From Pannonibacter carbonis (GTDB taxonomy: Bacteria; Pseudomonadota; Alphaproteobacteria; Rhizobiales; Stappiaceae): a stretch of 64,000 nt of DNA. Every line of letters begins with the position of its first letter. Position 1 is the stretch's first letter. A program made the position numbers and the translations under genes. Of the stretch, positions 18,975-27,643 are shown piece by piece. Below the pieces are notes generated by a model, which saw nothing but the letters and a program-made list of their open reading frames with translations, ran no database searches and was not told where the DNA came from. The stretch lies in the NCBI RefSeq assembly GCF_003012935.1, contig NZ_PUDR01000009.1:62001-126000 (forward strand), given 5' to 3'.

Positions 18975-19001
18975 GCGCGGGGCTGGCAACCGGCCCCGCG
19001 C
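18975..19001 (+). promoter_or_regulatory. stem-loop between deoB and add
   Basis: GCGCGGGGC (18975-18983) pairs perfectly with GCCCCGCGC (18993-19001) around a 9-nt loop, 45 bp before the add start. There is no T-run, so it is more likely an mRNA-processing or attenuating structure than a full terminator. Confidence 0.4.
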
Positions 19002-19045
19002 TGAGTCGCAGGTGGCGGTTGCCAGCAGTGAGGCACGGACAGCGC

Positions 19046-20038
19046 ATGGCCGGTGAGGTAAACGTCCCGAAGGCGGAACTGCATTGCCACATCGAAGGTG
19101 CGGCACCGCCCAGTCTCGTGCGCAAGTTTGCCCAGCGGGAAAACGTCGACGTATCTGCGATCATCGACGCGAACGGCCGCTACATCTGGTCCGATTTCAC
19201 CACCTTTCTGTCGGCCTACGACCTGGCGAGTTCCGTCTTCCGCCGTCCGGGCGACTATGCCCAGCTCAGCGAAAGCTATTTCCGCATGTTGGCTGCGGAA
19301 GGGGCGATCTATGGCGAGATCTTCATCTCGCCCGACCATGCCACAGCGGCGGGCCTCTCTTACAAGGCCTATGTCGAAGGTCTGGCTGCCGGCATTGAGC
19401 GGGCGAAGGCCGAGACGGGCATTGAAGGCCGCATGGTCGCCATCGGCGTCCGCCATTTTGGCACGACGGCGGTCGAAAAGGTGGCAAAGGACGTCATCGC
19501 CAATCCGCATCCACTGGTCACAGGCTTTGGTCTTGCCGGTGATGAGCGCGAAGGCCATCCGGCCAATTTCGCCAAGGCCTTCCGCATGGCAGGCGAGGCA
19601 GGTCTCGGGCTGACGGCGCATGCCGGCGAATTCGGCGGGCCGGAAAGCATCATGGCGGCGCTGGATTTCCTGCGCGTCAAGCGCATCGGCCACGGTGTGC
19701 GCGCCATCGAGAACAAGGCGCTGGTCGAGCGCCTTGCAGAAGAGCGTATCGTGCTGGAGGTCTGCCCGGGATCCAACGTGGCGCTTGGCCTTTACCCTGT
19801 GCTGCGCTTCCACCCGATCAACCTGCTGCGCCGCGCCGGCGTGCGGGTGACGCTCAATTCGGACGACCCGCCGTTCTTTCACACCACCCTTGGCCGCGAA
19901 TACTCGCAAACGGCCAAGACATTCGGCTGGAGCCCGGAGGATCAGCGCGCCATCACCCGGACAGCCATCGAGGCTGCCTTCTGTGATCGCGGCACCAAGG
20001 AACGCCTGCTCGCCCGCCTCGACAGCGCCAAGACCTGA
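19046..20038 (+). CDS. add: adenosine deaminase
   Basis: Hydrolyses adenosine and deoxyadenosine to inosine and deoxyinosine, the substrates of the purine phosphorylase encoded upstream. 330 residues from the ATG at 19046 (the frame is open to 19019). Zinc-hydrolase motifs: AELHCHIEG (two histidine ligands), HAGE with the catalytic glutamate, RIGHGVRA, and LNSDDP with the metal-binding aspartate. An adenine-type deaminase of the same fold cannot be fully excluded, but the context favours the nucleoside. Last gene of the deo run. Confidence 0.9.
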   Translation: MAGEVNVPKAELHCHIEGAAPPSLVRKFAQRENVDVSAIIDANGRYIWSDFTTFLSAYDLASSVFRRPGDYAQLSESYFRMLAAEGAIYGEIFISPDHATAAGLSYKAYVEGLAAGIERAKAETGIEGRMVAIGVRHFGTTAVEKVAKDVIANPHPLVTGFGLAGDEREGHPANFAKAFRMAGEAGLGLTAHAGEFGGPESIMAALDFLRVKRIGHGVRAIENKALVERLAEERIVLEVCPGSNVALGLYPVLRFHPINLLRRAGVRVTLNSDDPPFFHTTLGREYSQTAKTFGWSPEDQRAITRTAIEAAFCDRGTKERLLARLDSAKT

Positions 20039-20059
20039 TCGGCGTAGCCTGAGCAGCCC

Positions 20060-21361
20060 TCAGGCGGCTCGTTCGTCCGCGCGTGGATCCAGCACGGACG
20101 ATTCCGGTGTCGAGAACCGCGCCGTGGCAATGACGGGCACGAAGTCCGACTTCTCTTCCACCCGCACGGCAGCGCGGCGGGTCATGCGCCAGGCGGTGAA
20201 CAGCACCATCGCGAGATGCGCCGCCGCCGTGACGTGGAACAGGGCTCCCGGGGTCGATGCGCTCATCAGCGCGGCCGCGGCCACCGGCCCCACCATCGTT
20301 CCGGCGCCAAAGATCAGCAGCAGGCCACCCGATGTCTTGAGGAAGTCGCCGGGTGCGGCATGATCGCTGGCATGGGCCAGGATCACCGGATACATCGAAT
20401 AGATCATCCCGCCGAAGGCCGACACCAGCACGATCACGGCAATCGGTCCCATGCTGTCGGCGACCGACAGGGCCAGTCCGGTTATCGTAGCAAGGATGCC
20501 CATGCCCACGAGCACCGCGCGCCGGTCCACCCTGTCCGACAGCAGGCCGACGGGGATCTGGATGATCGCGCCGATGAGCAGCGCCAGTGACATCATCACC
20601 GCGATGTCGCTGATCGACAGTCCGATCTTGCGGCCATAGACGGCACCGAGCGTGCCGAACGCGCCGTTGGAGATGCCGATCAGCAGCACCGCGACCACCG
20701 CGACCGGCGAATTGCGCCACAGCGCGCCGATGTCGAGCCGTGCCTGCGTCAACGGTGTCGGTGTTGCCGCTGTCGACAGGGCCGTGGGCAGCAGCGACAG
20801 CGAATAGATGATCGAGCCGACGACGAAAAAGACGAAGCCCGTCGCATCGCCAAGCGTCAGCAGCATCTGGCCGACCGTTGTCGCCCCCAGGTTGATCATC
20901 GTGTAGATCCCGAAGATCTTGCCGCGCGTCTGGTTGGAGGCACGTTCATTCAGCCAGCTCTCCACGATCATCGCGGCCCCGGCGAAGCAGAAGCCGGTGA
21001 CAGCGCGCAGCGGCACCCAGACCATCGGCGTCAGGAACAAAAGGTTCAGCAGCATGGTGATCGCCGCCACCGAGGCCAGCACGCCGAAGGTGCGGATATG
21101 CCCGACGCGTTTGACGATCACCGGAACGGCCAGACAGCCGGCGACATAGCCAACAGCCCAGCCCGCCCCCAGCATGCCAAGCGAGGTGTCGGAAAACCCT
21201 TCCGCAAGGCCGCGGATCGGCAGCAGGAGGCCATGCAGACCTCCCGCCATCAGCAGCAGGGCGGAGCCGATAAGGAGGGCGGCAATCGAGAGGACGGTGG
21301 ACATGAAGGGCATCCAACTGGCGGAACAGGCGTGCGGGGCAGCGCGAAGCACGGTCTTCAT
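20060..21361 (-). CDS. MFS transporter, YcaD-like
   Basis: 433 residues with about twelve hydrophobic segments. The ESWLNERA sequence after the fourth or fifth segment and the N-terminal GLLLPIRGLAEGFSDTSLGML fit the YcaD branch of the major facilitator superfamily. Its substrate is unknown. The ATG at 21361 has GAGG 5 nt upstream; an in-frame ATG at 21304 is an alternative. It is divergent from the DUF1688 gene and convergent with add, so it sits as a reversed gene inside the nucleoside block. Export or import of a base or nucleoside is a guess from context only. Confidence 0.82.
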   Translation of the reverse strand: MKTVLRAAPHACSASWMPFMSTVLSIAALLIGSALLLMAGGLHGLLLPIRGLAEGFSDTSLGMLGAGWAVGYVAGCLAVPVIVKRVGHIRTFGVLASVAAITMLLNLLFLTPMVWVPLRAVTGFCFAGAAMIVESWLNERASNQTRGKIFGIYTMINLGATTVGQMLLTLGDATGFVFFVVGSIIYSLSLLPTALSTAATPTPLTQARLDIGALWRNSPVAVVAVLLIGISNGAFGTLGAVYGRKIGLSISDIAVMMSLALLIGAIIQIPVGLLSDRVDRRAVLVGMGILATITGLALSVADSMGPIAVIVLVSAFGGMIYSMYPVILAHASDHAAPGDFLKTSGGLLLIFGAGTMVGPVAAAALMSASTPGALFHVTAAAHLAMVLFTAWRMTRRAAVRVEEKSDFVPVIATARFSTPESSVLDPRADERAA

Positions 21362-21437
21362 GCTGCCTCAATGACTGTGCCTGCGACAAGGCCGCACAGG
21401 GGCCGGGCAGTTTTTTCAACCGATGCTTCGTATGCCC

Positions 21438-21498
21438 GCCGGCGTTTGACTTTTCATTGCCGGCGTTTGCGGACAGAGTTCAAACTCAACCAGAGTTT
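21438..21498. promoter_or_regulatory. direct and inverted repeats in the MFS/DUF1688 divergent promoter region
   Basis: GCCGGCGTTTG occurs twice (21438-21448, 21459-21469), exactly 21 bp apart. Just after it, GAGTT-CA-AACTC and AAACTC-AACCA-GAGTTT (21482-21498) make two overlapping inverted repeats. Spacing by two helical turns and location in a divergent gap suggest regulator binding sites. No regulator can be assigned. Confidence 0.45.
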
Positions 21499-21544
21499 TC
21501 CGCACGGAGCCTTTCATCCGTGCCCTGACGCATCGGATCCTGTC

Positions 21545-22786
21545 TTGCCGCATCCCGCCTCCGCCTCGCCAGCCCTGTCGCTTCTTGCCGCCTCTGCGGT
21601 CAGAGAGCGCGCCAACCGCTTGCTGGAACTGGGTCTTGCCGGTGATCTGGAGCATTTTACGGTCGATCTTTCCCACTTGCCCGCCCTCGCTGACCGGGTG
21701 ATTGCCACAACTCGTCGCCGCTATCCGGATCTGGCGGTGCCACTGCAATCCTGCTGGCGGCATTTCGAGGCTGGCGGACTGGATCGGTGGGATATGCTGG
21801 CGGGGGCCAGGGGCTTTGCCGATGTGCGTGAGATGGGCCGCGCGGCCTTTGACCTCGCCATCGTCTCCTGTGTGACCAACGCACATCCCGGCACATCCTG
21901 GCACTATGCCGAGGATGTATCTGGCGAACTGTTCGCAGGGCCGGCAGGCTTGTCCATCGCTTCCCTCGCCATGCTCGCCAGTGGCTTGTTCTCCGCCGTT
22001 CCCGAGGACCCCTTGCGCGCCGACGCGCATGCCCTGATGCGGATCGAGGAGGCTGAACTCGTTGCCGGTTTCCAGTCCGGTCCGGGAAACAGGCTTGAGG
22101 GGCTGGCCGGACGCATGACCTTGCTTAACCGCCTCGGTGAAGCCATCGGGCTGCGTCCGGACCTGTTCGCCCGTGAGGATGAGCCGCGTCCCGGTGGACT
22201 GTTCGACATTCTCTATGATGAAGGCCAGCAGGGCGCGATTCCTGCGGTGCGTATTCTCGATCTGGTGCTGGAAGGCCTTGGCCCGGTCTGGCCGGAGCGG
22301 ACGGTGCTCAATGGCATCGGCCTTGGCGACACCTGGGGCCACAGCAGGCTTGTGACAGCGGATGCTACCTCGGGACTCATGCCCCTGCACATGCTGTCAC
22401 AGTGGATTGCCGGTTCGCTGATCGAGCCACTGGCCTGGGCCGGGGTGGAAGTGTTCGAGTTGAGCGCGCTGACGGGGCTTGCGGATCGCGATCATTGTGT
22501 ACTGTTTCTCGATAGCGGGATCCTCCTTCCGCGCGACTTGGCCGAGGCAAAGCAGCCGCATGAGCCAGGCAGTGAATATGTCACCGAGTGCCGGGCGCTC
22601 ACAGTCGCCCTGCTTGACCAGCTCGCCTTGTCCATTCGCCGCGAGCTTCAGGCCACGGAAGACGACCTGCCGCTGTCCTGCATTGTCGAGGGGGGCACGC
22701 GGGCTGCCGGCCGCGAGATTGCGCGGGAAAAACGCGCCGATGGCGTGGGGCCCGTCAATATCCTCAGCGACGGGACTGTATTTTGA
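21545..22786 (+). CDS. DUF1688 family protein, URC4/Urg3 uracil catabolism homologue
   Basis: Conserved landmarks are ERANRLLELGLAGDLEHFTVD at the start, WDMLAGARGFADVREMGRAAFD, TNAHPGTSWHYAEDVSGEL and the C-terminal IVEGGTRAAGREIAREKR. These match URC4, required in yeasts for the URC route of uracil breakdown, whose chemistry is incompletely defined. The frame is open back to 21098 but runs antisense to the MFS gene; the TTG at 21545 gives 413 residues, the expected size. ATG 21371 is an alternative giving an unlikely basic extension. It sits 88 bp upstream of upp, which fits a pathway that first converts uracil to UMP. Confidence 0.82.
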   Translation: MPHPASASPALSLLAASAVRERANRLLELGLAGDLEHFTVDLSHLPALADRVIATTRRRYPDLAVPLQSCWRHFEAGGLDRWDMLAGARGFADVREMGRAAFDLAIVSCVTNAHPGTSWHYAEDVSGELFAGPAGLSIASLAMLASGLFSAVPEDPLRADAHALMRIEEAELVAGFQSGPGNRLEGLAGRMTLLNRLGEAIGLRPDLFAREDEPRPGGLFDILYDEGQQGAIPAVRILDLVLEGLGPVWPERTVLNGIGLGDTWGHSRLVTADATSGLMPLHMLSQWIAGSLIEPLAWAGVEVFELSALTGLADRDHCVLFLDSGILLPRDLAEAKQPHEPGSEYVTECRALTVALLDQLALSIRRELQATEDDLPLSCIVEGGTRAAGREIAREKRADGVGPVNILSDGTVF

Positions 22787-22874
22787 TGCCTGACCGGGGC
22801 ATAGGGGAACACACCAATTGCGGCCGGTGAGGCCGCACAAGAACCGCACACACGGACCGAAGGAGCAAGCCAAC

Positions 22875-23504
22875 ATGTCTGGAGCGATTGTCGTCGATCA
22901 CCCGCTGGTCCAGCACAAGCTGACGATCATGCGCAACAAGGCCACCTCCACCCAAGGGTTCCGCCGTCTGCTGCGCGAGATCTCGACCCTGTTGTGCTAC
23001 GAAGTCACGCGCGGCCTGCCGCTGACCCAGATCACGATTGAAACGCCGCTTTGCGAGATGCAGGCGCCGACGCTCGCTGGCAAGAAGCTCGTGTTCGCCT
23101 CGATCCTGCGCGCCGGCAACGGCCTGCTCGAAGGCATGCTGGATCTGGTGCCGTCTGCCCGCGTCGCCCACATCGGCCTTTACCGCGATCCGGAAACCCT
23201 CACCCCGGTCGAATACTATTTCAAGGCTCCCGAAGATCTCGGCGAGCGTCTGGTGATCGTTGTCGATCCGATGCTGGCGACGGCGAACTCAGCCATCGCG
23301 GCCGTGGAAAAGCTTAAGGGACGCGGGGCCAACAACATCCGCTTCCTCTGCCTGCTGGCAGCTCCCGAAGGTGTCGCCAAGTTCAACGCGGCCCATCCGG
23401 ATGTGCCGGTCTACACCGCCTCCATCGATGAGAAGCTGAACGATCACGGCTACATCGTTCCCGGCCTAGGTGACGCGGGCGACCGGATGTACGGCACCAA
23501 GTAA
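22875..23504 (+). CDS. upp: uracil phosphoribosyltransferase
   Basis: Makes UMP from uracil and PRPP. 209 residues from the ATG at 22875, with GAAGGAGC upstream. PRPP-binding loop [15 protein letters not shown] and the C-terminal uracil site [18 protein letters not shown] are intact; [17 protein letters not shown] is also typical. The position between a URC4 homologue and a ribokinase suggests that, besides salvage, it may feed the URC catabolic route, which is known to start from UMP-level intermediates. Confidence 0.96.
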   Translation: MSGAIVVDHPLVQHKLTIMRNKATSTQGFRRLLREISTLLCYEVTRGLPLTQITIETPLCEMQAPTLAGKKLVFASILRAGNGLLEGMLDLVPSARVAHIGLYRDPETLTPVEYYFKAPEDLGERLVIVVDPMLATANSAIAAVEKLKGRGANNIRFLCLLAAPEGVAKFNAAHPDVPVYTASIDEKLNDHGYIVPGLGDAGDRMYGTK

Positions 23505-23533
23505 GCCAGAACCACTCTGGAAGGAGGCGTGCG

Positions 23534-24445
23534 ATGATCATCGTTTTCGGCTCGATCAACCTTGACCTCGTCGTCATGGTCAAGCGTTTGCCTCTTCCAG
23601 GCGAAACCTCGGCGGGTCCCGATTGCCAGACTTTTGCCGGCGGCAAGGGGGCCAATCAGGCGCTTGCGGCCCGGCGTGCCGGGGCACAGGTAAAGATGAT
23701 CGGGGCGGTCGGAAACGACAGTTTCGCCGCCCCGGCGCTTGCCAACCTCGAGGCTGCTGCCGTCGACCTTTCGGCCCTGCATCGGCTGGAAGGGGCAACC
23801 GGGATCGCCATGATCGGGGTGGAGAGCGGCGGCGAAAACCTCATCATCGTTGGCAGCGGGGTCAACGCGCGGGTCTCCGCCGGCTGGCTCAACGGGCAGC
23901 TGTCGCCATCCACGACCCTGTTGATGCAGGCGGAAATTCCTCTGACTGAGGCCAGCGCAGCAATCGACGCAGCCCATGCGGCGGGAGCCAGGGTGATCTT
24001 CAACACCGCGCCCGCCACAGATCCGGCGGTGGCCCACCTCGCGGCCCGCGCGGATGTTGCCATCTCCAACGAAAGCGAAGCTGCCGACATCGCCCGTATT
24101 CTGGGTCTGCCGCATGAGCCTCAGGCCTATGCTGCTGCCCTTGCCGCAACCGGGCGCATTGCGGTGGTCACACTCGGATCAAAGGGTGTCCTTGCGCACG
24201 ATGGAACATCGCTGTTCACGCTGGCGCCGCCCAAGGTCGACGTCGTCGACACGACCGGCGCGGGCGATGCGTTCTGCGGTGCCTTTGCCGCGGCTCTGGA
24301 TCGCGGCGGAGACCTCGTGCAGGCCCTGACTGAGGGCGTTGCGGCGGGCAGTCTTGCCTGCACTGTGACTGGCGCACAGTCCAGCGCACCGGCCGCAGGC
24401 GATATCGCCCGTCTCGCAGCAACACTCTCCGTCGATCGCCGCTGA
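23534..24445 (+). CDS. rbsK: ribokinase (PfkB family)
   Basis: Phosphorylates D-ribose to ribose-5-phosphate. 303 residues of the PfkB fold: N-terminal GSINLDLVV, signature GGKGANQALAARRAG, and C-terminal DTTGAGDAFCGAFAAAL with the catalytic aspartate. The ATG at 23534 has GGAAGGAGG before it. Following URC4 and upp by 29 bp, it may recover ribose released from nucleosides or from a URC intermediate. A deoxyribokinase or other sugar kinase of the family is possible. Confidence 0.9.
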   Translation: MIIVFGSINLDLVVMVKRLPLPGETSAGPDCQTFAGGKGANQALAARRAGAQVKMIGAVGNDSFAAPALANLEAAAVDLSALHRLEGATGIAMIGVESGGENLIIVGSGVNARVSAGWLNGQLSPSTTLLMQAEIPLTEASAAIDAAHAAGARVIFNTAPATDPAVAHLAARADVAISNESEAADIARILGLPHEPQAYAAALAATGRIAVVTLGSKGVLAHDGTSLFTLAPPKVDVVDTTGAGDAFCGAFAAALDRGGDLVQALTEGVAAGSLACTVTGAQSSAPAAGDIARLAATLSVDRR

Positions 24446-24567
24446 CGTCTGGTCTCCGGTTTTCCCGGCTAGCCCCTCCTGAACTGACAGGGATGTTCAT
24501 TGGGCGTTCAGCTTGACCGTCTATTGTCCCGCTCCGGAAAGCTCTGTGGGGTTGAAGCGGAGGCGGG

Positions 24568-25065
24568 ATGGTCCGGTATCTTGTGCTGGTTCTGGTGCTG
24601 GTGGCGCTCGTGCCATTCGTACCGCAATGGGCTGGCGACTGGATCTCCAGCCAGAAGCAGGACACATCGCCTGAAAAGGCGGCGCAGTCACAATCACGCA
24701 CAATGAGGATCCCGGCAGACGCCAGAGGTCACTTCGTTCTTGAAGCCGAAATCAACGGCAAGCAGGTCGAAATGCTGGTGGACACCGGAGCCACTGTCGT
24801 GGCCCTGCCGCAGTCCGTGGCGCGTCGAGCCGGCCTGTCGTTGAAGAAAGACGATTTCACGGCATCTGCCACGACCGCGAACGGCACGATTCCTGCCGCG
24901 CCGGTTGTCCTGAAGCAACTTCGTCTGGGTTCGATCCGGTTGTCCGAAGTGGAGGCCATGGTGTTACCGGATGCTTCCCTGTCTAAGGCTCTGCTTGGCA
25001 TGTCCGCCTTGCGCAGGTTGGAGCGCTTTGACATTTCGGGTGACACTCTTGTGCTTGTTCAATAA
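24568..25065 (+). CDS. retropepsin-like aspartic protease, TIGR02281 type
   Basis: 165 residues: one N-terminal membrane anchor (residues 3-20), a polar linker, then a single clan AA domain with the active-site motif VDTGATVVALP (DTGA at 72-75) and the C-terminal LLGMSALRRLERFDI that forms the second strand pair. Only one DTGA is present, so an active enzyme would have to dimerise, probably on the periplasmic face of the inner membrane. SD GGAGG lies just before the ATG. Substrate unknown. It lies 68 bp upstream of the phosphomannomutase gene. Confidence 0.85.
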   Translation: MVRYLVLVLVLVALVPFVPQWAGDWISSQKQDTSPEKAAQSQSRTMRIPADARGHFVLEAEINGKQVEMLVDTGATVVALPQSVARRAGLSLKKDDFTASATTANGTIPAAPVVLKQLRLGSIRLSEVEAMVLPDASLSKALLGMSALRRLERFDISGDTLVLVQ

Positions 25066-25133
25066 TGTCCAGCCGGCTGTTGATCCCCCGCATTGTTTAG
25101 GTTTTCCAATCTGAAGCCCCCAAGAGGTTTTGC

Positions 25134-26633
25134 ATGTTTCCCAAGCCCGAAGCTCATTTGAAGCCCAACACCTACGCCTACGAAGCGCGACCAATGGTCA
25201 AGCCGACCGGTTTCCGCGAGTATGACGCGCGCTGGCTGTTCGAAAAGGAAATCAACCTGATGGGCATGCAGGCCCTCGGGATGGGCATTGGTACCTTGAT
25301 GCACGAGCGCGGTGTGCGCCCGGACATCGTCGTCGGCCATGATTTCCGCAGCTACTCCGCTTCGATCAAGCTGGCTGTGATCAACGGCCTGATGGCGGCT
25401 GGCATCAATGTGCATGACATTGGTCTTGCCCTGTCGCCGATGGCCTATTTCGCGCAGTTCGCGCTGGATGTGCCGGCGGTTGCCATGATCACGGCGTCGC
25501 ACAATGACAACGGCTGGACCGGCGTGAAGATGGGCATCAACCGCCCGCTCACCTTCGGGCCGGACGAGATGGGCCGTCTGAAGGATATCGTTCTCAATGC
25601 GACTTTCACCCTGAAGCAGGGTGGCAGCTACCGCTATGTCGAGAACTTCCCGGACATCTACATCAAGGACCTGACGGACCGCGCCAAGCTGAAGCGCCCG
25701 ATCAAGATCGTGGCGGCTTGCGGCAACGGCACGGCCGGTGCGTTCGCGCCGCGCATTCTGGAGATGCTGGGCGCCGAGGTCATTCCGCTGGATGCCGAGC
25801 TGGATCACTCCTTCCCGAATTACAACCCGAACCCGGAGGACATGAAGATGCTTCATGCCCTGCGCGACAAGGTTCTGGAAGTTGGTGCGGAAGTCGGTCT
25901 CGGCTTCGACGGCGATGGCGACCGTTGCGGCGTGGTCGACAACGAGGGCGAGGAAATCTTCGCTGACAAGGTCGGCGTCATGCTCGCCCGCGACATCTCG
26001 GCGATCTACCCGAACTCGAAGTTTGTCGTCGACGTGAAGTCGACCGGCCTCTTCAACACCGATCCGGTGCTGAAGGCCAATGGCGCGGTGACCGACTACT
26101 ACAAGACCGGCCACTCCTACATCAAGCGCCGCGTCACCGAGCTGAACGCCATCGTCGGCTTCGAGAAGTCGGGTCACTATTTCTTCAACGCCCCGATCGG
26201 CCGCGGCTATGACGACGGCCTGGTGTCGGCTATCGCCATCCTCGACATGCTTGACCGCAACCCGGGCAAGACCATGGCTGACCTGCGCCGTGACCTGCCG
26301 AAGACCTGGGGTTCGCCGACCATGTCGCCGCATTGCGACGACGAGATCAAGTACGGCATCGTCGACAAGGTGATTGCCCGTTTCCAGGACATGAAGGCCA
26401 AGGGCGAGAAGATCGCCGGCCACGCCATCACGGATCTCATCACCGTCAACGGCATCCGTGTCGTCACCGATGATGGCACCTGGGGTCTGGTACGCGCGTC
26501 GTCGAACAAGCCGGAGCTGGTTGTCGTCATCGAGAGCCCGGCCTCCGAAGCGCGCCTGCACGAGATGTTCAAGGCCGTTGACGCCGTGCTCCGGGAGAAC
26601 CCGGAAGTCGGCGCCTACAACCAGACGATCTGA
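25134..26633 (+). CDS. phosphomannomutase/phosphoglucomutase
   Basis: Interconverts mannose or glucose 1- and 6-phosphates, supplying sugar nucleotides for surface polysaccharide. 499 residues with the four alpha-D-phosphohexomutase domains. The phosphoserine is S122 in TASHNDNGWTG, the metal loop DGDGDR lies at 258-263, and the C-terminal phosphate-binding domain ends near SPASEARLHEMF. It is similar in length to AlgC/ExoC/NoeK-like dual-specificity enzymes. It heads a tight run with galM and aphA (15- and 5-bp gaps). Confidence 0.92.
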   Translation: MFPKPEAHLKPNTYAYEARPMVKPTGFREYDARWLFEKEINLMGMQALGMGIGTLMHERGVRPDIVVGHDFRSYSASIKLAVINGLMAAGINVHDIGLALSPMAYFAQFALDVPAVAMITASHNDNGWTGVKMGINRPLTFGPDEMGRLKDIVLNATFTLKQGGSYRYVENFPDIYIKDLTDRAKLKRPIKIVAACGNGTAGAFAPRILEMLGAEVIPLDAELDHSFPNYNPNPEDMKMLHALRDKVLEVGAEVGLGFDGDGDRCGVVDNEGEEIFADKVGVMLARDISAIYPNSKFVVDVKSTGLFNTDPVLKANGAVTDYYKTGHSYIKRRVTELNAIVGFEKSGHYFFNAPIGRGYDDGLVSAIAILDMLDRNPGKTMADLRRDLPKTWGSPTMSPHCDDEIKYGIVDKVIARFQDMKAKGEKIAGHAITDLITVNGIRVVTDDGTWGLVRASSNKPELVVVIESPASEARLHEMFKAVDAVLRENPEVGAYNQTI

Positions 26634-26648
26634 GCTGGAGCTGTTGGA

Positions 26649-27638
26649 ATGATCCGACCCTTTGGCAGCCTTCACGGCGTCGCCGTCGATGAAGTCACCC
26701 TGCGGGCCGGATCGCTGGAAGCCAGCATCCTGACCTACGGGGCCACCCTGCGCGATCTTCGTCTCGCGGGGCGGCCTCTCGTCCTTGGCCTCAACTGCCT
26801 TGAAGACTATGTGACCCATGGCGCCTATTTCGGCGCGCTGTGCGGACGCTATGCCAACCGCATCGCCGGCGGACGCTTCATGCTGGACGGCACCGCGTAT
26901 CAAGTGACCTGCAACGAGCGCAGCCGCACGCATCTGCATGGCGGCGCCACCGGCTTTGACAAGCGGATCTGGACTGTCGACGAGCTGACCGCAGACAGCG
27001 TGCTGCTCTCCCTCGTCTCGCCAGACGGTGAAGAGGGCTATCCCGGCACAGTCACGCTCAAGGCGCGGTTCTCCCTTCTTCGGTCAGCCGTGCTGAGCCT
27101 GTCGATCACAGCGGTCTCCGACGCGCCCACATTGGTCAACATCGCCCATCACAGCTACTTCAATCTGGACGGCTCGGCCGATGTGCTGGCGCATCGCCTG
27201 CAGATTCTCGGCGAGGACTATCTGCCAGTCGACGGCCATGGCGTCCCGACCGGTGACATCGTCCCGGTTGCGGGCTCGGACTTCGATTTCCGCCATCTGC
27301 GCAGTGTCTCCGGTCCGCGAACCTACGACCACAATTTCTGCCTCAGCCGGGATGTGGCCTTGGAACCGCGTCTTGCCGCGGTGCTTGAAGGCGTGACATC
27401 CGGTGTTTCCATGGAACTCTGGACCACGGAGCCGGGCCTGCAGGTCTATGATGGCTCCGGTCTCGGGCTGCCCTTCACCGGTCCGGACGGCCGCCGGTTC
27501 GGCCCGCATGCCGGCCTCTGCCTCGAGCCGCAGCGCTGGCCGGACAGCCCCAACCATAAGGACTTCGCCGGGGCTGTTCTTCGTCCGGGCGAGACCTATC
27601 ATCAGCTGACCGAGTTCCGTTTTCATCCGGGAGAGTAG
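26649..27638 (+). CDS. galM: aldose 1-epimerase (mutarotase)
   Basis: Interconverts alpha and beta anomers of hexoses. 329 residues of the GalM fold: GRYANRIAGGRF, the catalytic histidine in NIAHHSYFNLDG, and the C-terminal glutamate region LCLEPQRWPDSPNH. ATG at 26649, 15 bp after the mutase gene, so co-transcribed. The pairing with a hexose-phosphate mutase and the distant glk suggests a role in hexose use. Confidence 0.93.
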   Translation: MIRPFGSLHGVAVDEVTLRAGSLEASILTYGATLRDLRLAGRPLVLGLNCLEDYVTHGAYFGALCGRYANRIAGGRFMLDGTAYQVTCNERSRTHLHGGATGFDKRIWTVDELTADSVLLSLVSPDGEEGYPGTVTLKARFSLLRSAVLSLSITAVSDAPTLVNIAHHSYFNLDGSADVLAHRLQILGEDYLPVDGHGVPTGDIVPVAGSDFDFRHLRSVSGPRTYDHNFCLSRDVALEPRLAAVLEGVTSGVSMELWTTEPGLQVYDGSGLGLPFTGPDGRRFGPHAGLCLEPQRWPDSPNHKDFAGAVLRPGETYHQLTEFRFHPGE

Positions 27639-27643
27639 ACACG

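Noticed and set aside
21098-21544. N-terminal extension of the DUF1688 gene
   Set aside because: The frame is open, but it lies antisense to the MFS gene and then across the divergent promoter region; the family protein begins near 21545.
22875-24445. A defence or novel operon hidden in the upp-rbsK region
   Set aside because: All frames there match standard nucleotide and sugar enzymes with intact active sites.
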